Part shown: positions 17,903-26,711 of the stretch, piece after piece
Layout: the number at the start of each line of letters is the position of its first letter
How positions within the stretch are numbered: position 1 is the first letter of the stretch
Source of the DNA: Psychroflexus longus
Lineage (GTDB): Bacteria; Bacteroidota; Bacteroidia; Flavobacteriales; Flavobacteriaceae
Reading direction: 5' to 3'
Assembly (NCBI RefSeq): GCF_020164595.1
Contig: NZ_JAIQZE010000004.1
Span: 1-64,000 of the forward strand
DNA: 64,000 nucleotides
Made by a program: the position numbers and the translations under genes
The notes under the pieces: generated by a model
The model's input: the letters and a program-made list of their open reading frames with translations, nothing else
Told to the model about the DNA's origin: nothing
Database searches by the model: none

Positions 17903-19369
17903 TTATCCTTTCTTCGGAATCTGATTCAAAACTTCTTTGGTTAATTTCCAGAATTTTTGAGTGCTGGAAATGCTGGCACGTTCATCTGGCGAGTGGGCTC
18001 CGCGAATGGTCGGGCCAAAGGAGATCATATCCATTTCCGGGTAATGGCTTCCTAGAATTCCACATTCCAAGCCAGCGTGACAAGCGGCGACATTGGCTTT
18101 CTCCTGATTTTGTTCCTGGTAAATGCGATCGACAACCTTTAATATGTCTGAAGATGGATCAGGAGACCAACCAGGGTAATCTCCAGATAAATTGACCTGA
18201 AATCCCGCCAGATCGAAGGCTGAGGATAAGGAATTTACCAAATCATCTTTTGAGGAATCTACAGAAGATCGGGTAAGGCACAAGACTTCAACTTTGCCTT
18301 CACCAAGTGAAATTTTAGCGATATTATTGGACGTCTCCACCAAGCCTTCGATGTCAGGACTCATTCTGTACACACCATTATGAGCTGCATAAATGGATTT
18401 TAAGAACGCATCCTGCACATCGCTACTCATGATTTTCTTAGGCAATTCGGTTTGTTCCATACGGAACTTCATATCAGGTTCCAGACTGGCAAATTCTGAT
18501 TTGATTTCGTGAAAAACACGTTCCAATTCATTTTCGAATTTAGCTTTCTGATCCTGATGTAAAATCACTACAGCTTCACTTTCGCGTGGGATGGCGTTTC
18601 TTAATCCACCACCTTCAATAGAGGCAACTCTAGAGTTGACAGATTTATAGCCTGAATAAAGCAACCTATTCATCAATACATTGGCATTGGCCAAACCTTT
18701 GATGATGTCCATACCTGAGTGACCGCCTTGCAAACCATTTAGTTTTAATTTGTAAGCTAAAGAATTTTCCGGGATGGATTCCTCAATGTAAAAGCGAGTA
18801 GCGGTTAAGTCCACACCACCAGCACAACCGATACCGATTTCATCATCTTCTTCGGTGTCGAGATTTAGCAGAATTTCTCCGTTCAAAATACTTCCGTCTA
18901 GTTCTTTTGCACCAGTCATTCCTGTTTCTTCATCAATGGTGAATAAAGCTTCTAAAGCAGGATGGGGGAGATCTTTGCTTTCCAGAATCGCCATAATGGT
19001 AGCGACTCCAAGTCCGTTGTCCGCACCAAGCGTAGTCCCATCTGCCTTCACCCAATCGCCATCCACATGCATACGTATGCCTTCAGTGGCGAAATCAAAC
19101 TCTGTATCGTTATTTTTTTGATGCACCATATCAAGGTGAGATTGCAAAACGGTGGTTTTACGATCTTCCATACCTGGAGTCGCTGGCTTCTTGATGATGA
19201 CGTTGCCAACTTTATCCTGTAAGGTGGTTTCCAGACCTAAAGACTTACCGAACTGCATCATGAATTCGATGACTTGTTCTTCTTTTTTGGAAGCTCTCGG
19301 TACTGCATTGAGTTTTGAAAAGTGTTTCCAAATCGCTTTAGGTTCAAGATCTTGTATAGTGGTGCTCAT
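17903..19369 (-). CDS. pepD: Aminoacyl-histidine dipeptidase (M20 family)
   Basis: A cytosolic zinc dipeptidase of the PepD (carnosinase-like) type. The 488-residue protein has metal ligands H78 and bridging D117 (TTLGADNG), catalytic D80 (SHLDMVH), general base E147 with E148 (IDEETG), D171 (LNLDTEE), and a late histidine in RGAHSPDER. A lid/dimerisation domain occupies roughly 190-390. It recycles X-His and other dipeptides. The gene is divergent from a sodium symporter gene 160 bases away. Its 3' end lies close to the AGATTCTTCATT repeats. Confidence 0.93.
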   Translation of the reverse strand: MSTTIQDLEPKAIWKHFSKLNAVPRASKKEEQVIEFMMQFGKSLGLETTLQDKVGNVIIKKPATPGMEDRKTTVLQSHLDMVHQKNNDTEFDFATEGIRMHVDGDWVKADGTTLGADNGLGVATIMAILESKDLPHPALEALFTIDEETGMTGAKELDGSILNGEILLNLDTEEDDEIGIGCAGGVDLTATRFYIEESIPENSLAYKLKLNGLQGGHSGMDIIKGLANANVLMNRLLYSGYKSVNSRVASIEGGGLRNAIPRESEAVVILHQDQKAKFENELERVFHEIKSEFASLEPDMKFRMEQTELPKKIMSSDVQDAFLKSIYAAHNGVYRMSPDIEGLVETSNNIAKISLGEGKVEVLCLTRSSVDSSKDDLVNSLSSAFDLAGFQVNLSGDYPGWSPDPSSDILKVVDRIYQEQNQEKANVAACHAGLECGILGSHYPEMDMISFGPTIRGAHSPDERASISSTQKFWKLTKEVLNQIPKKG

Positions 19370-19528
19370 AATTAAATTTTGTTTTTCACAAAGTTAGTCA
19401 GCTGCACTTAAAACCATGATAAGAAAGTGATAAAATTAGATTCCTGGTAATGTTCAAAAATCAGATGGATCAAAAAGCTTTTTTGTTTCTAAAGTGTATT
19501 TTAGTGCTTGAAATTTAAACTGAAGTTG

Positions 19529-21022
19529 ATGTTAGCCAAAATTATAGCCCTCAGTATTTATGTTTTAATCCTTTTTCTAATCGGTTACGTCGCCTCCAAG
19601 CGCATCAAGAATATAAGTGATTTTTATGTGGGTGGTAAAAAAATTGGCTATTGGGCGGTAGCGTTTTCTGCACGGGCAACCGGTGAATCGGGATGGATTC
19701 TTATCGGTCTTACAGGCATGGGGGCCATGGCAGGACTTTCGGCTTACTGGGTTGTTGTAGGTGAAGTACTGGGTGTCGCTATTTCCTGGTTATTTATGGC
19801 CAAACCTTTTAAACGTCTAACCGATAAATACGATTCTGTAACCGTACCAGATTATCTGGAAAGCCATTTTGAAACCAAGACCCACTGGTTAAGAGGAATA
19901 TCAGCGACAGTCCTTTCTATTTTTGTGGTGATTTATGTAAGTTCTCAAATTGATGCGACCGGTATTGCTTTTGAATCCATGCTGGATATGAACTATTATC
20001 ATGGAGCGATTTTAGGTTTTTTAATTGTCCTGGTTTACATTTTTATTGGTGGTTTTGTAGCTGTAGTCTGGTCTGATTTATTTCAGGGGTTTTTGATGTT
20101 TTTGGGATTGGTCATTCTACCCATTGTTGTTTGGTTCAGTATGGATTTAGGTGATGGAATTATCCCTGAACTCCATAAAATCGATCCTGCTTTGGTTAAT
20201 ATTTGGGGTGGACAATCTGATGTTTGGCTTAATGTAGCCACTATACTAGGATTTGCAGCCATTGGACTTGGTTTTCTAGGATCTCCACAGGTTTATGTGC
20301 GATTCATGTCGATCAAAAACGAAACGGAGATCACTAAAGGAAGCCGAGTAGCTATATTATTTACCTTGCTTACTGATTTTGCTGCAGTAAGTATAGGTAT
20401 TTTAGCCAGAGTCTTTTTTACTGACTCTGGTCAGGATGCCGAAGCTATTCTAGGGATTGGAGGCGCGGATGTTCTGGGAATGATGACAGAATTCTTTCTA
20501 CCATTGGTGCTGACTGCAATTTATGTGGCTATCATCTTATCAGCTATAATGTCTACTATTGATTCACTTTTAGTGATGGCTTCGAGTGCCATTGTGAGAG
20601 ACTTTTATCAAAAAATCTTCAGACCCGATTTAACCAATAGTCAACTGACCAAGACTTCAAGGTTGGTGACTTTGGTTATAGCTTTATTGGCCTTAGGCCT
20701 GGCTATGATTATTGCTATCGTAGCTCCAGAACGGCAGGTGTTTTGGGTGATCATTTTTGGCTGGTCGGGAATTGCAGCCACCTTCTGTCCGGTTATTATA
20801 TTATCTCTATTTTGGAAAGCTTATTCTGAAGCTGGGGCTATTGCATCCATGATTTCAGGCTTTATCAGTGTAGCGATGGTGAAATTCGTTTTACAGGAAT
20901 CTGAAACTTACGGCGCTTACTTTGAAAAGATAGATGTACTGCTTCCTTCTTTTCTTATTGCTTTAGGCTTCGGTTGGTTGTTTACTAAACTGTTTCCTAG
21001 AGGTACTAATCCAGTTGACTGA
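19529..21022 (+). CDS. Sodium:solute symporter, PutP-like
   Basis: A Na+-coupled membrane transporter of the SSS family with about 13 membrane segments. Typical features are the N-terminal YVASKRIKNISDFYVGGKKI loop, SARATGESGWILIGLTGMG in segment 2, and LSAIMSTIDSLLVMASSAI with the conserved S-T pair of the Na2 site. It resembles proline permeases, but the solute cannot be fixed from sequence. I prefer the ATG at 19529. A TTG at 19508 would add seven basic residues. Confidence 0.88.
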   Translation: MLAKIIALSIYVLILFLIGYVASKRIKNISDFYVGGKKIGYWAVAFSARATGESGWILIGLTGMGAMAGLSAYWVVVGEVLGVAISWLFMAKPFKRLTDKYDSVTVPDYLESHFETKTHWLRGISATVLSIFVVIYVSSQIDATGIAFESMLDMNYYHGAILGFLIVLVYIFIGGFVAVVWSDLFQGFLMFLGLVILPIVVWFSMDLGDGIIPELHKIDPALVNIWGGQSDVWLNVATILGFAAIGLGFLGSPQVYVRFMSIKNETEITKGSRVAILFTLLTDFAAVSIGILARVFFTDSGQDAEAILGIGGADVLGMMTEFFLPLVLTAIYVAIILSAIMSTIDSLLVMASSAIVRDFYQKIFRPDLTNSQLTKTSRLVTLVIALLALGLAMIIAIVAPERQVFWVIIFGWSGIAATFCPVIILSLFWKAYSEAGAIASMISGFISVAMVKFVLQESETYGAYFEKIDVLLPSFLIALGFGWLFTKLFPRGTNPVD

Positions 21023-21219
21023 ATAAGTAATGAGTTGCGCTAATGACATAAATTTAAGCTAGCTCACGAATTAACTTCAGATGAGTACAATGCTGGAGTT
21101 AAAACTTTAATCATCAGTTTCAGTTCAAACTTCAGCTACAAACATTAAGTCAACTTAAAGGTTTTAAGCTGGTGATATCGTTAAATCCATAAGCTAATTT
21201 TACTCAAATTCAATAGAAA

Positions 21220-21975
21220 TTATTCTGCTTTTTTCACCATGGTACTGCTGGCCTGGGCGGTAGGCATCACAACTAAATCAGCGATGTTGACGTGGTAGGG
21301 GCGGGTAACCGTAAAGTGAATAATGTCGGCGATGTCTTCGGGTTGCAGGGCTTTGAAGCCTTTATATACCTGTTCTGCTCGATCGTCGTCGCCCTTGAAT
21401 CTAACTTTGCTAAATTCGGTTTCGACCAGGCCTGGGTTAATAGCGCCCACGCGAATACCGTGTTGATTGAGGTCCATGCGCATACCTTGGTTGATGGCAT
21501 CTACCGCGTGCTTGCTAGCGCAGTAGACGTTGCCTTTGGGGTAGACTTCTTTACCCGCCGTAGAGCCAATGTTGATAATGTGACCGTTTTTATTTTCAAT
21601 CATGGTTTGAATAACTGGTTGTGATACATAGAGCAAGCCTTTGACGTTGATGTCCAGCATGGCATCCCAGTCGGTTGACGAGCCATCCTGAATGAAATCC
21701 AGTCCGTGGGCGTTGCCGGCATTGTTGATAAGAATGCTAATTTTTTTAAATTCTGAAGGCAGTGAGTCTAAAGCCTCGTTGACCGCTTTTTGATCTCTCA
21801 CATCGAAGTTGAGCGTCGTGATTTTGGTATGTGAAGAAAGCTCAGATTTTAATTGGTCTAAGCGTTCCTGGCGGCGACCGCAAAGTATAAGGTTAAATTT
21901 TTCCTTTGCAAATCGTTGAGCTGTAGCTAAGCCTATTCCGCTGGTGGCTCCTGTAATAAGTACTATGTCGGACAT
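21220..21975 (-). CDS. SDR family NADP-dependent oxidoreductase (YdfG-like)
   Basis: A 251-residue classical short-chain dehydrogenase. The nucleotide-binding motif TGATSGIG (8-15), NNAG (84-87) and catalytic S138, Y151 and K155 (YCASK) are complete. The C-terminal sequence RPYHVNIADLVVMPTAQAS resembles YdfG-type 3-hydroxy acid or serine dehydrogenases. The gene stands alone and is GC-richer than its neighbours (about 55% in the line sampled), as is the M28 gene at the start of the window. Confidence 0.9.
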   Translation of the reverse strand: MSDIVLITGATSGIGLATAQRFAKEKFNLILCGRRQERLDQLKSELSSHTKITTLNFDVRDQKAVNEALDSLPSEFKKISILINNAGNAHGLDFIQDGSSTDWDAMLDINVKGLLYVSQPVIQTMIENKNGHIINIGSTAGKEVYPKGNVYCASKHAVDAINQGMRMDLNQHGIRVGAINPGLVETEFSKVRFKGDDDRAEQVYKGFKALQPEDIADIIHFTVTRPYHVNIADLVVMPTAQASSTMVKKAE

Positions 21976-22075
21976 GAATTTGTTTTCAATAAAAGTAAGA
22001 AAAAGCTTTTTAATATTTGAGTGGATATGATTTTTGAATGTAAATTCAGACTAATTTAGCTGTATAAAAAAAGTA

Positions 22076-23026
22076 ATGTTAGTAGAAATAGGTTTGGTGA
22101 TTTTAGGCTTTGTCCTGTTGATTTTTGGTGCAGATGCTCTCGTAAAAGGAGCTTCGGCTCTGGCCAAAAAGTTAAACATGTCCGACCTAGCAATTGGACT
22201 AACCATAGTGGCCTTTGGAACTTCTGCACCAGAGTTGGTGGTCAGTTCGGTAGCCTCGGTAAAGGAACAATCTGATTTGATTTTGGGAAATGTGCTGGGG
22301 AGTAATCTTTTTAACCTGATGATGATTATGGGTATTGTCGCTTTGATCAAGCCGATAACTGTTCAAAAAAGTATGGTTTGGATTGAAATCCCGATTTCAC
22401 TGGTTGTTATTATAGTTCTTTATGTTTTAAGCAATTCTTTTTTTGACAGTGATCTGGCTTCTGTGTCCCGATTTGATGGAGTGATCTTACTTCTCTTATT
22501 CGCTGGTTTTATGTTTTACATCTATAAAGGTCTTTCAAATGAGATCCCCTCCGAAACACAAAAAACACCTTCGTATTCCAATTTTAAAATGACGCTTTTG
22601 ATTGTACTTGGCTTAGGTGGATTGGTCTACGGCGGCCATTTGGTTGTGACCAATGCTTCAGACATCGCTTTAGAGTTTGGCGTAACTGAAAAAGTGATTG
22701 GCTTAACGATAGTTGCAGCGGGAACCTCATTGCCAGAATTGGTGACTTCAGTGGTGGCAGCGATCAAGAAAAATGCGGACATTGCTATTGGTAATGTAAT
22801 TGGGTCCAATATTTTTAATGTTCTTTTGATCGTTCCTATCAGCGCACTGATTAAACCTATAACTTATAATTCTTCTTTCAATTTTGAAATGTATCTGTTA
22901 GCCAGTGCTACACTATTCTTGTTTTTGGCAATGTTTAGCGGCAAAGCGAAAAGATTGGATCGTTGGGAGGCCTTGATTCTTCTGGTAGGATTTATAGTAT
23001 ATACTAGTTATATGATACTTAATTAA
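22076..23026 (+). CDS. Calcium/sodium antiporter, YrbG family
   Basis: A 316-residue inner-membrane exchanger of the CaCA family with two homologous halves. The alpha-repeats are visible as IGLTIVAFGTSAPELVVS in the N-terminal half and IGLTIVAAGTSLPELVTS in the C-terminal half, each with the cation-binding GTS-PE motif and followed by LGNVLGSNLFN and IGNVIGSNIFN. About ten membrane segments. Probably exports Ca2+ in exchange for Na+. Monocistronic as far as can be seen. Confidence 0.93.
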   Translation: MLVEIGLVILGFVLLIFGADALVKGASALAKKLNMSDLAIGLTIVAFGTSAPELVVSSVASVKEQSDLILGNVLGSNLFNLMMIMGIVALIKPITVQKSMVWIEIPISLVVIIVLYVLSNSFFDSDLASVSRFDGVILLLLFAGFMFYIYKGLSNEIPSETQKTPSYSNFKMTLLIVLGLGGLVYGGHLVVTNASDIALEFGVTEKVIGLTIVAAGTSLPELVTSVVAAIKKNADIAIGNVIGSNIFNVLLIVPISALIKPITYNSSFNFEMYLLASATLFLFLAMFSGKAKRLDRWEALILLVGFIVYTSYMILN

Positions 23027-23060
23027 TCTTCTAATTTTTGAATTTCAATTTTGAAAGGAT

Positions 23061-23091
23061 GTTTTGGTTTAGCTAACTTGTGAACCAAAAC
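23061..23091 (+). promoter_or_regulatory. Inverted repeat in the leader of the DUF2891-NRAMP operon
   Basis: GTTTTGGTT (23061-23069) and AACCAAAAC (23083-23091) form a perfect 9-base stem with a 13-base loop, ending 7 bases before the ATG of the DUF2891 gene. There is no T-tract, so it is not a normal terminator of the upstream antiporter gene. It could be an operator or an mRNA hairpin affecting translation. Confidence 0.35.
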
Positions 23092-23098
23092 AAAACTT

Positions 23099-24205
23099 AT
23101 GAAACGGATTCTATTTTTATTGTTGCCTCTTGTATTTTGGAGTTGCCAGAATTCGCCAGAAACTAAAGGCGGAAGCAAATCTCCTTTTGAGAACAAAAAT
23201 TTTCCTGAATTTGGTATTATTGAAGCTGAACAACTAGCAGAACTTCCTTTGGAATGTATTACTCAGGAATTTCCCAACAAATTGGGTCAGGTGTTGGGGT
23301 CTGAAGAGGATTTAGCCAGACCTAAAGACTTAAGACCAGCGTTTTATGGCTGCTTTGACTGGCATTCTGCAGTGCACAGTCAGTGGTCTTTGGTGAAATT
23401 GTTAAAGGAGTTTCCTAAACTTAAACAAGCCGATAGCATCAGAAGCGCTTTGTCTCTAAGGCTAACTGAAGAAAATATTCAGAAAGAAATAGAATTTTTT
23501 GAAACTGAACATAACAAAAATTTCGAACGTACTTACGGCTGGGCCTGGTTATTTACTTTAGCTAAAGAATTAAAAACCTGGAAGGATCCACAAGCTCAGG
23601 TATGGTTTGAAAATTTGATGCCTTTAGTGGAGGTTTTAGAAGGAAAAATGATTGAATTTCTTCCCAAATTAGTGTATCCTATTCGAGTAGGCGAGCATCC
23701 CAATACCGCTTTTGCGTTGTCATTGACTTTGGATTATGCGGAGGTGTTTCAGAAAGAGGAGCTGAATGCATTGATTATCAAGCGTTCGAAAGCATTTTAT
23801 TTAAATGACAAGAACTGTCCTATCGAGTGGGAGCCTAGCGGCTATGATTTCTTATCACCGTGTCTGGAAGAAGTTGCTCTGATGGCTAAAGTTTTGCCAG
23901 AATCTGAATTTGAACCTTGGGCTAGAACGTTTATGCCGGGTTTATTTTCAAAATATTTTTTATTGGATGTGGCTGAGGTGAGCGATCGAAGTGATGGAAA
24001 ATTGGTGCATCTGGACGGGCTTAATTTCAGCAGAGCCTGGAATCTTTATCAGTTGGCCGATCGCTACGAAGCGCTTTATCATTTAAAAACTACAGCAGAT
24101 AAGCATTTCATAAAAGCCTATCCCAATTTATTTGGAGACACTTACGAAGGCGCGCATTGGTTGGGAACTTTTGCTTTATACGCTCTAGATAACCGACCTG
24201 AATGA
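23099..24205 (+). CDS. DUF2891 lipoprotein
   Basis: A 368-residue protein of the DUF2891 family, recognised by FYGCFDWHSAVHSQWSL and the conserved YGWAWLFTLAKEL, PNTAFALSLTLDYAE and NDKNCPIEWEPSGYDFLSPC stretches. The pattern of paired helices with conserved aromatic and acidic residues suggests an alpha/alpha-toroid, glycosidase-like fold, but the activity is unknown. The leader MKRILFLLLPLVFWSCQN has a lipobox. It overlaps the NRAMP-like gene by 4 bases (ATGA), so the two are translationally coupled and may act together. Confidence 0.85.
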   Translation: MKRILFLLLPLVFWSCQNSPETKGGSKSPFENKNFPEFGIIEAEQLAELPLECITQEFPNKLGQVLGSEEDLARPKDLRPAFYGCFDWHSAVHSQWSLVKLLKEFPKLKQADSIRSALSLRLTEENIQKEIEFFETEHNKNFERTYGWAWLFTLAKELKTWKDPQAQVWFENLMPLVEVLEGKMIEFLPKLVYPIRVGEHPNTAFALSLTLDYAEVFQKEELNALIIKRSKAFYLNDKNCPIEWEPSGYDFLSPCLEEVALMAKVLPESEFEPWARTFMPGLFSKYFLLDVAEVSDRSDGKLVHLDGLNFSRAWNLYQLADRYEALYHLKTTADKHFIKAYPNLFGDTYEGAHWLGTFALYALDNRPE

Positions 24206-25422
24206 TCAAAAAACTAGCGTCTTATTTTGGTCCGGGTACTTTTGTAGCAGCCGCTTTTATAGGGCCTGGTACTATTACAATTTGCTCCCTGGCTGGTGTC
24301 AGGTTTGGAACTGATTTACTGTGGGCTCTGGTCTTATCTATTATTGCAACCATAATTTTGCAAAACATGTCAGCTAGAGTAGGCTTGGTGACTCAGAAGG
24401 ATTTAGGCACAGCCATGCGGCATATTGTTAAACATCGGGTATTGAAAGGCATTTTGATGGTGTTGGTCGTTATTGCCATTGTGTTTGGTAACGCTGCTTA
24501 TGAAGCTGGAAACATCAGCGGAGCTGTGATGGGATTTTCAGTGATTTATGCGGAGACGCAAGTGAGCTTGGGTGGTTTTAGAGTAGATTATTTACCCCTG
24601 ATTATTGGAACGATATGCTTTCTTATTCTGAATTTGAATAGTTATAAGAAAATTGAAAACGTTCTAATTGTTTTGGTGGTGCTCATGAGTTTGTCTTTCC
24701 TGGCTACAGCAATCATCACTTCACCAGATTATCTCGGAATAATTTCAGGAATATTTAGTTTTAGATTGCCATCAGAATCTTTAACGACGGTGTTGGCTAT
24801 CGTAGGAACGACGATTGTACCTTATAATTTGTTTCTGCATTCCTCCATTGTTCAGGAAAAATGGCAAGGTTTAAAGGGTTTAAAAGCAGCCAAATTGGAT
24901 TCGACTATAGCTATAGGCTTAGGCGGTTTGGTATCAATTGCCGTTGTGGTTTCGGCATCTAGATTACCAAAAGAGGAGTTGAGTTCTATCTTGGAGATGG
25001 CACAAACCCTGGAACCACTTTATGGCGTATATGCTAAGTATCTTCTAGGCTTTGGATTTTTTGCCGCAGGAATTACATCCACTTTGACGGCTGCTTTGGC
25101 AGCAGCTTATGTTTTGAAAGGCTGTTTGGGATGGAAAGTCGATAAGACACATCCCAAATTCAAATGGACCTGGCGATTGATTTTACTACTCGGTGTCGCG
25201 TTTTCCTCTTTAGGCATTAATCCTATTGAATTGATACAGGTTGCTCAAGTCAGCAACGCGATTTTACTTCCGTTCATCGCCGTTATTTTGTTGTTTATCG
25301 TTTCCAACCAAAATTTGATGGGTAAGTTCAAAAACTCGTGGTTTCAAAATTTACTGGGTATTTTGATTGTCTTGTTTTGCTTATTTCTGAGTGTGAAGAG
25401 TTTAGTTGGAGTGTTTATCTAA
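24202..25422 (+). CDS. NRAMP-family transporter with atypical metal site
   Basis: A 406-residue, 11-segment membrane protein of the NRAMP (SLC11) fold. Canonical members bind Mn2+/Fe2+ through DPGN in segment 1 and MPH in segment 6. Here the matching positions read GPGT (FIGPGTITICSLAG) and VPYN (GTTIVPYNLFLHSS), so the metal-binding D, N, M and H are all absent. The rest of the fold is well kept. Transport of a different ion or substrate, perhaps Mg2+-like or non-metal, is possible. It is translationally coupled to the DUF2891 lipoprotein gene. Confidence 0.82.
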   Translation: MIKKLASYFGPGTFVAAAFIGPGTITICSLAGVRFGTDLLWALVLSIIATIILQNMSARVGLVTQKDLGTAMRHIVKHRVLKGILMVLVVIAIVFGNAAYEAGNISGAVMGFSVIYAETQVSLGGFRVDYLPLIIGTICFLILNLNSYKKIENVLIVLVVLMSLSFLATAIITSPDYLGIISGIFSFRLPSESLTTVLAIVGTTIVPYNLFLHSSIVQEKWQGLKGLKAAKLDSTIAIGLGGLVSIAVVVSASRLPKEELSSILEMAQTLEPLYGVYAKYLLGFGFFAAGITSTLTAALAAAYVLKGCLGWKVDKTHPKFKWTWRLILLLGVAFSSLGINPIELIQVAQVSNAILLPFIAVILLFIVSNQNLMGKFKNSWFQNLLGILIVLFCLFLSVKSLVGVFI

Positions 25423-25450
25423 CTTTAGTGATTTGAATTTTTGGCTAGCT

Positions 25451-26656
25451 TTAGAATAATCTATAGCCTAAAATTAGTTGAGAGGATGTGAAAGTAGACT
25501 TCTTAGCGGCGTATTCCCCTAACAAATCCCTACCTGTTTGTAATCGATATTCAAAACTGAATTTATCCATAAATCTGAATCCAATTCCGAACATGGGATT
25601 TAAAGAACCTTTAAGGTCCAATCTTGCGCCTCGATTGCCATTAACTTCATTATCGCCAATGCCAATATCCCAAGCCATTCCTGCATTGACGAACACTTGA
25701 CTTTTTTTATTTAAAAACATATAGTATCGGACACCAAATGGGATTTCAATCGACGCATACTCAGCTTCTCGAAAAGTGGGGAAAAATCCATCTACCAAAA
25801 CATCAACTCTTGAAGAGTATTCCTGATAAGTAGGTTCCAATATTAGTGCCCATTTTTTATTATTTAAAGGGAGAATAAACTCAAATTCTATACCTACCCG
25901 GAAACTAGTCTCGTAATCAAATGTAGTTCCACTACTATTATTTACGCCTTCTTTAGTCTCAAAAGTAGCGAATTGAATACCTGGTCGGATGGCTAAATGA
26001 AAAGATGTTTTTGAGTCTCTGATTTCATAACTATAAGTTGAATTATTCGAGCAGGAATTGTATTTGGACACTATTTTTCTTAAACTTTTTTCTTTGTATT
26101 TGAGATCTGAAAACTCACTTTCCGAAAGCTCATCACATTTCAAAGCATTTAGTAACTGCTGCCTAAAATTGTTATTTTCTCTGATTCTGTAATACTTATT
26201 CAAGTACCTTTTGTAAATGAGTTGTTGTAAATCAGCGTCATCAGTTTCTATAAAATAGCGTACTAATGAACCTTCTGTATACTGATATAAGTTCGCCTCT
26301 CCTTCTTCAAGAACTTTGAGAAAAAGATGTTTCTTTTCAAATTGAGGAAGTCTTTTTTTACTCAGATCCGAAATGCTATTTTCAGAAACATCGACATCGA
26401 TATTGGCTGATTTATACTTTACTTTATTAAATATCTCAAAAAAACTGATGTCTTCTGGTTTTAAGTTTTTTATTCTTGATGCTGAATTTGTCTTAAACTG
26501 AATTTCGTCTGGATTTGTTTTCCAGTCCAAATCTTTGATCAGTCCTTGAATGCTGTCACCTGAATTATTCACATAATAACCGTCTTTGAATGTGCTTTGA
26601 GCGTTAATTTTAAAGCAAAACAAAAGGATGAAAATGGTTGAAATGGTTGTTTTCAT
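25451..26656 (-). CDS. Outer-membrane beta-barrel protein, unknown function
   Basis: A 401-residue exported protein with a signal peptide ending FKINAQ19. The N-terminal half (about 20-190) opens with FKDGYYVNNSGDSIQGLIKD, a motif common at the start of uncharacterised Bacteroidota proteins, and then an AT-rich, charged region. Residues 215-401 form a small porin-like barrel with strands such as FRVGIEFEFILPL, SIEIPFGVRYYMFL and ending SQLILGYRLF. I do not recognise a specific function. It is convergent with the NRAMP-like gene 28 bases away. Confidence 0.6.
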   Translation of the reverse strand: MKTTISTIFILLFCFKINAQSTFKDGYYVNNSGDSIQGLIKDLDWKTNPDEIQFKTNSASRIKNLKPEDISFFEIFNKVKYKSANIDVDVSENSISDLSKKRLPQFEKKHLFLKVLEEGEANLYQYTEGSLVRYFIETDDADLQQLIYKRYLNKYYRIRENNNFRQQLLNALKCDELSESEFSDLKYKEKSLRKIVSKYNSCSNNSTYSYEIRDSKTSFHLAIRPGIQFATFETKEGVNNSSGTTFDYETSFRVGIEFEFILPLNNKKWALILEPTYQEYSSRVDVLVDGFFPTFREAEYASIEIPFGVRYYMFLNKKSQVFVNAGMAWDIGIGDNEVNGNRGARLDLKGSLNPMFGIGFRFMDKFSFEYRLQTGRDLLGEYAAKKSTFTSSQLILGYRLF

Positions 26657-26711
26657 TAATAGCGGTATAGTTTAATTTTTCAGAAAATAAATATATTTAG
26701 TCTATTTAGAT

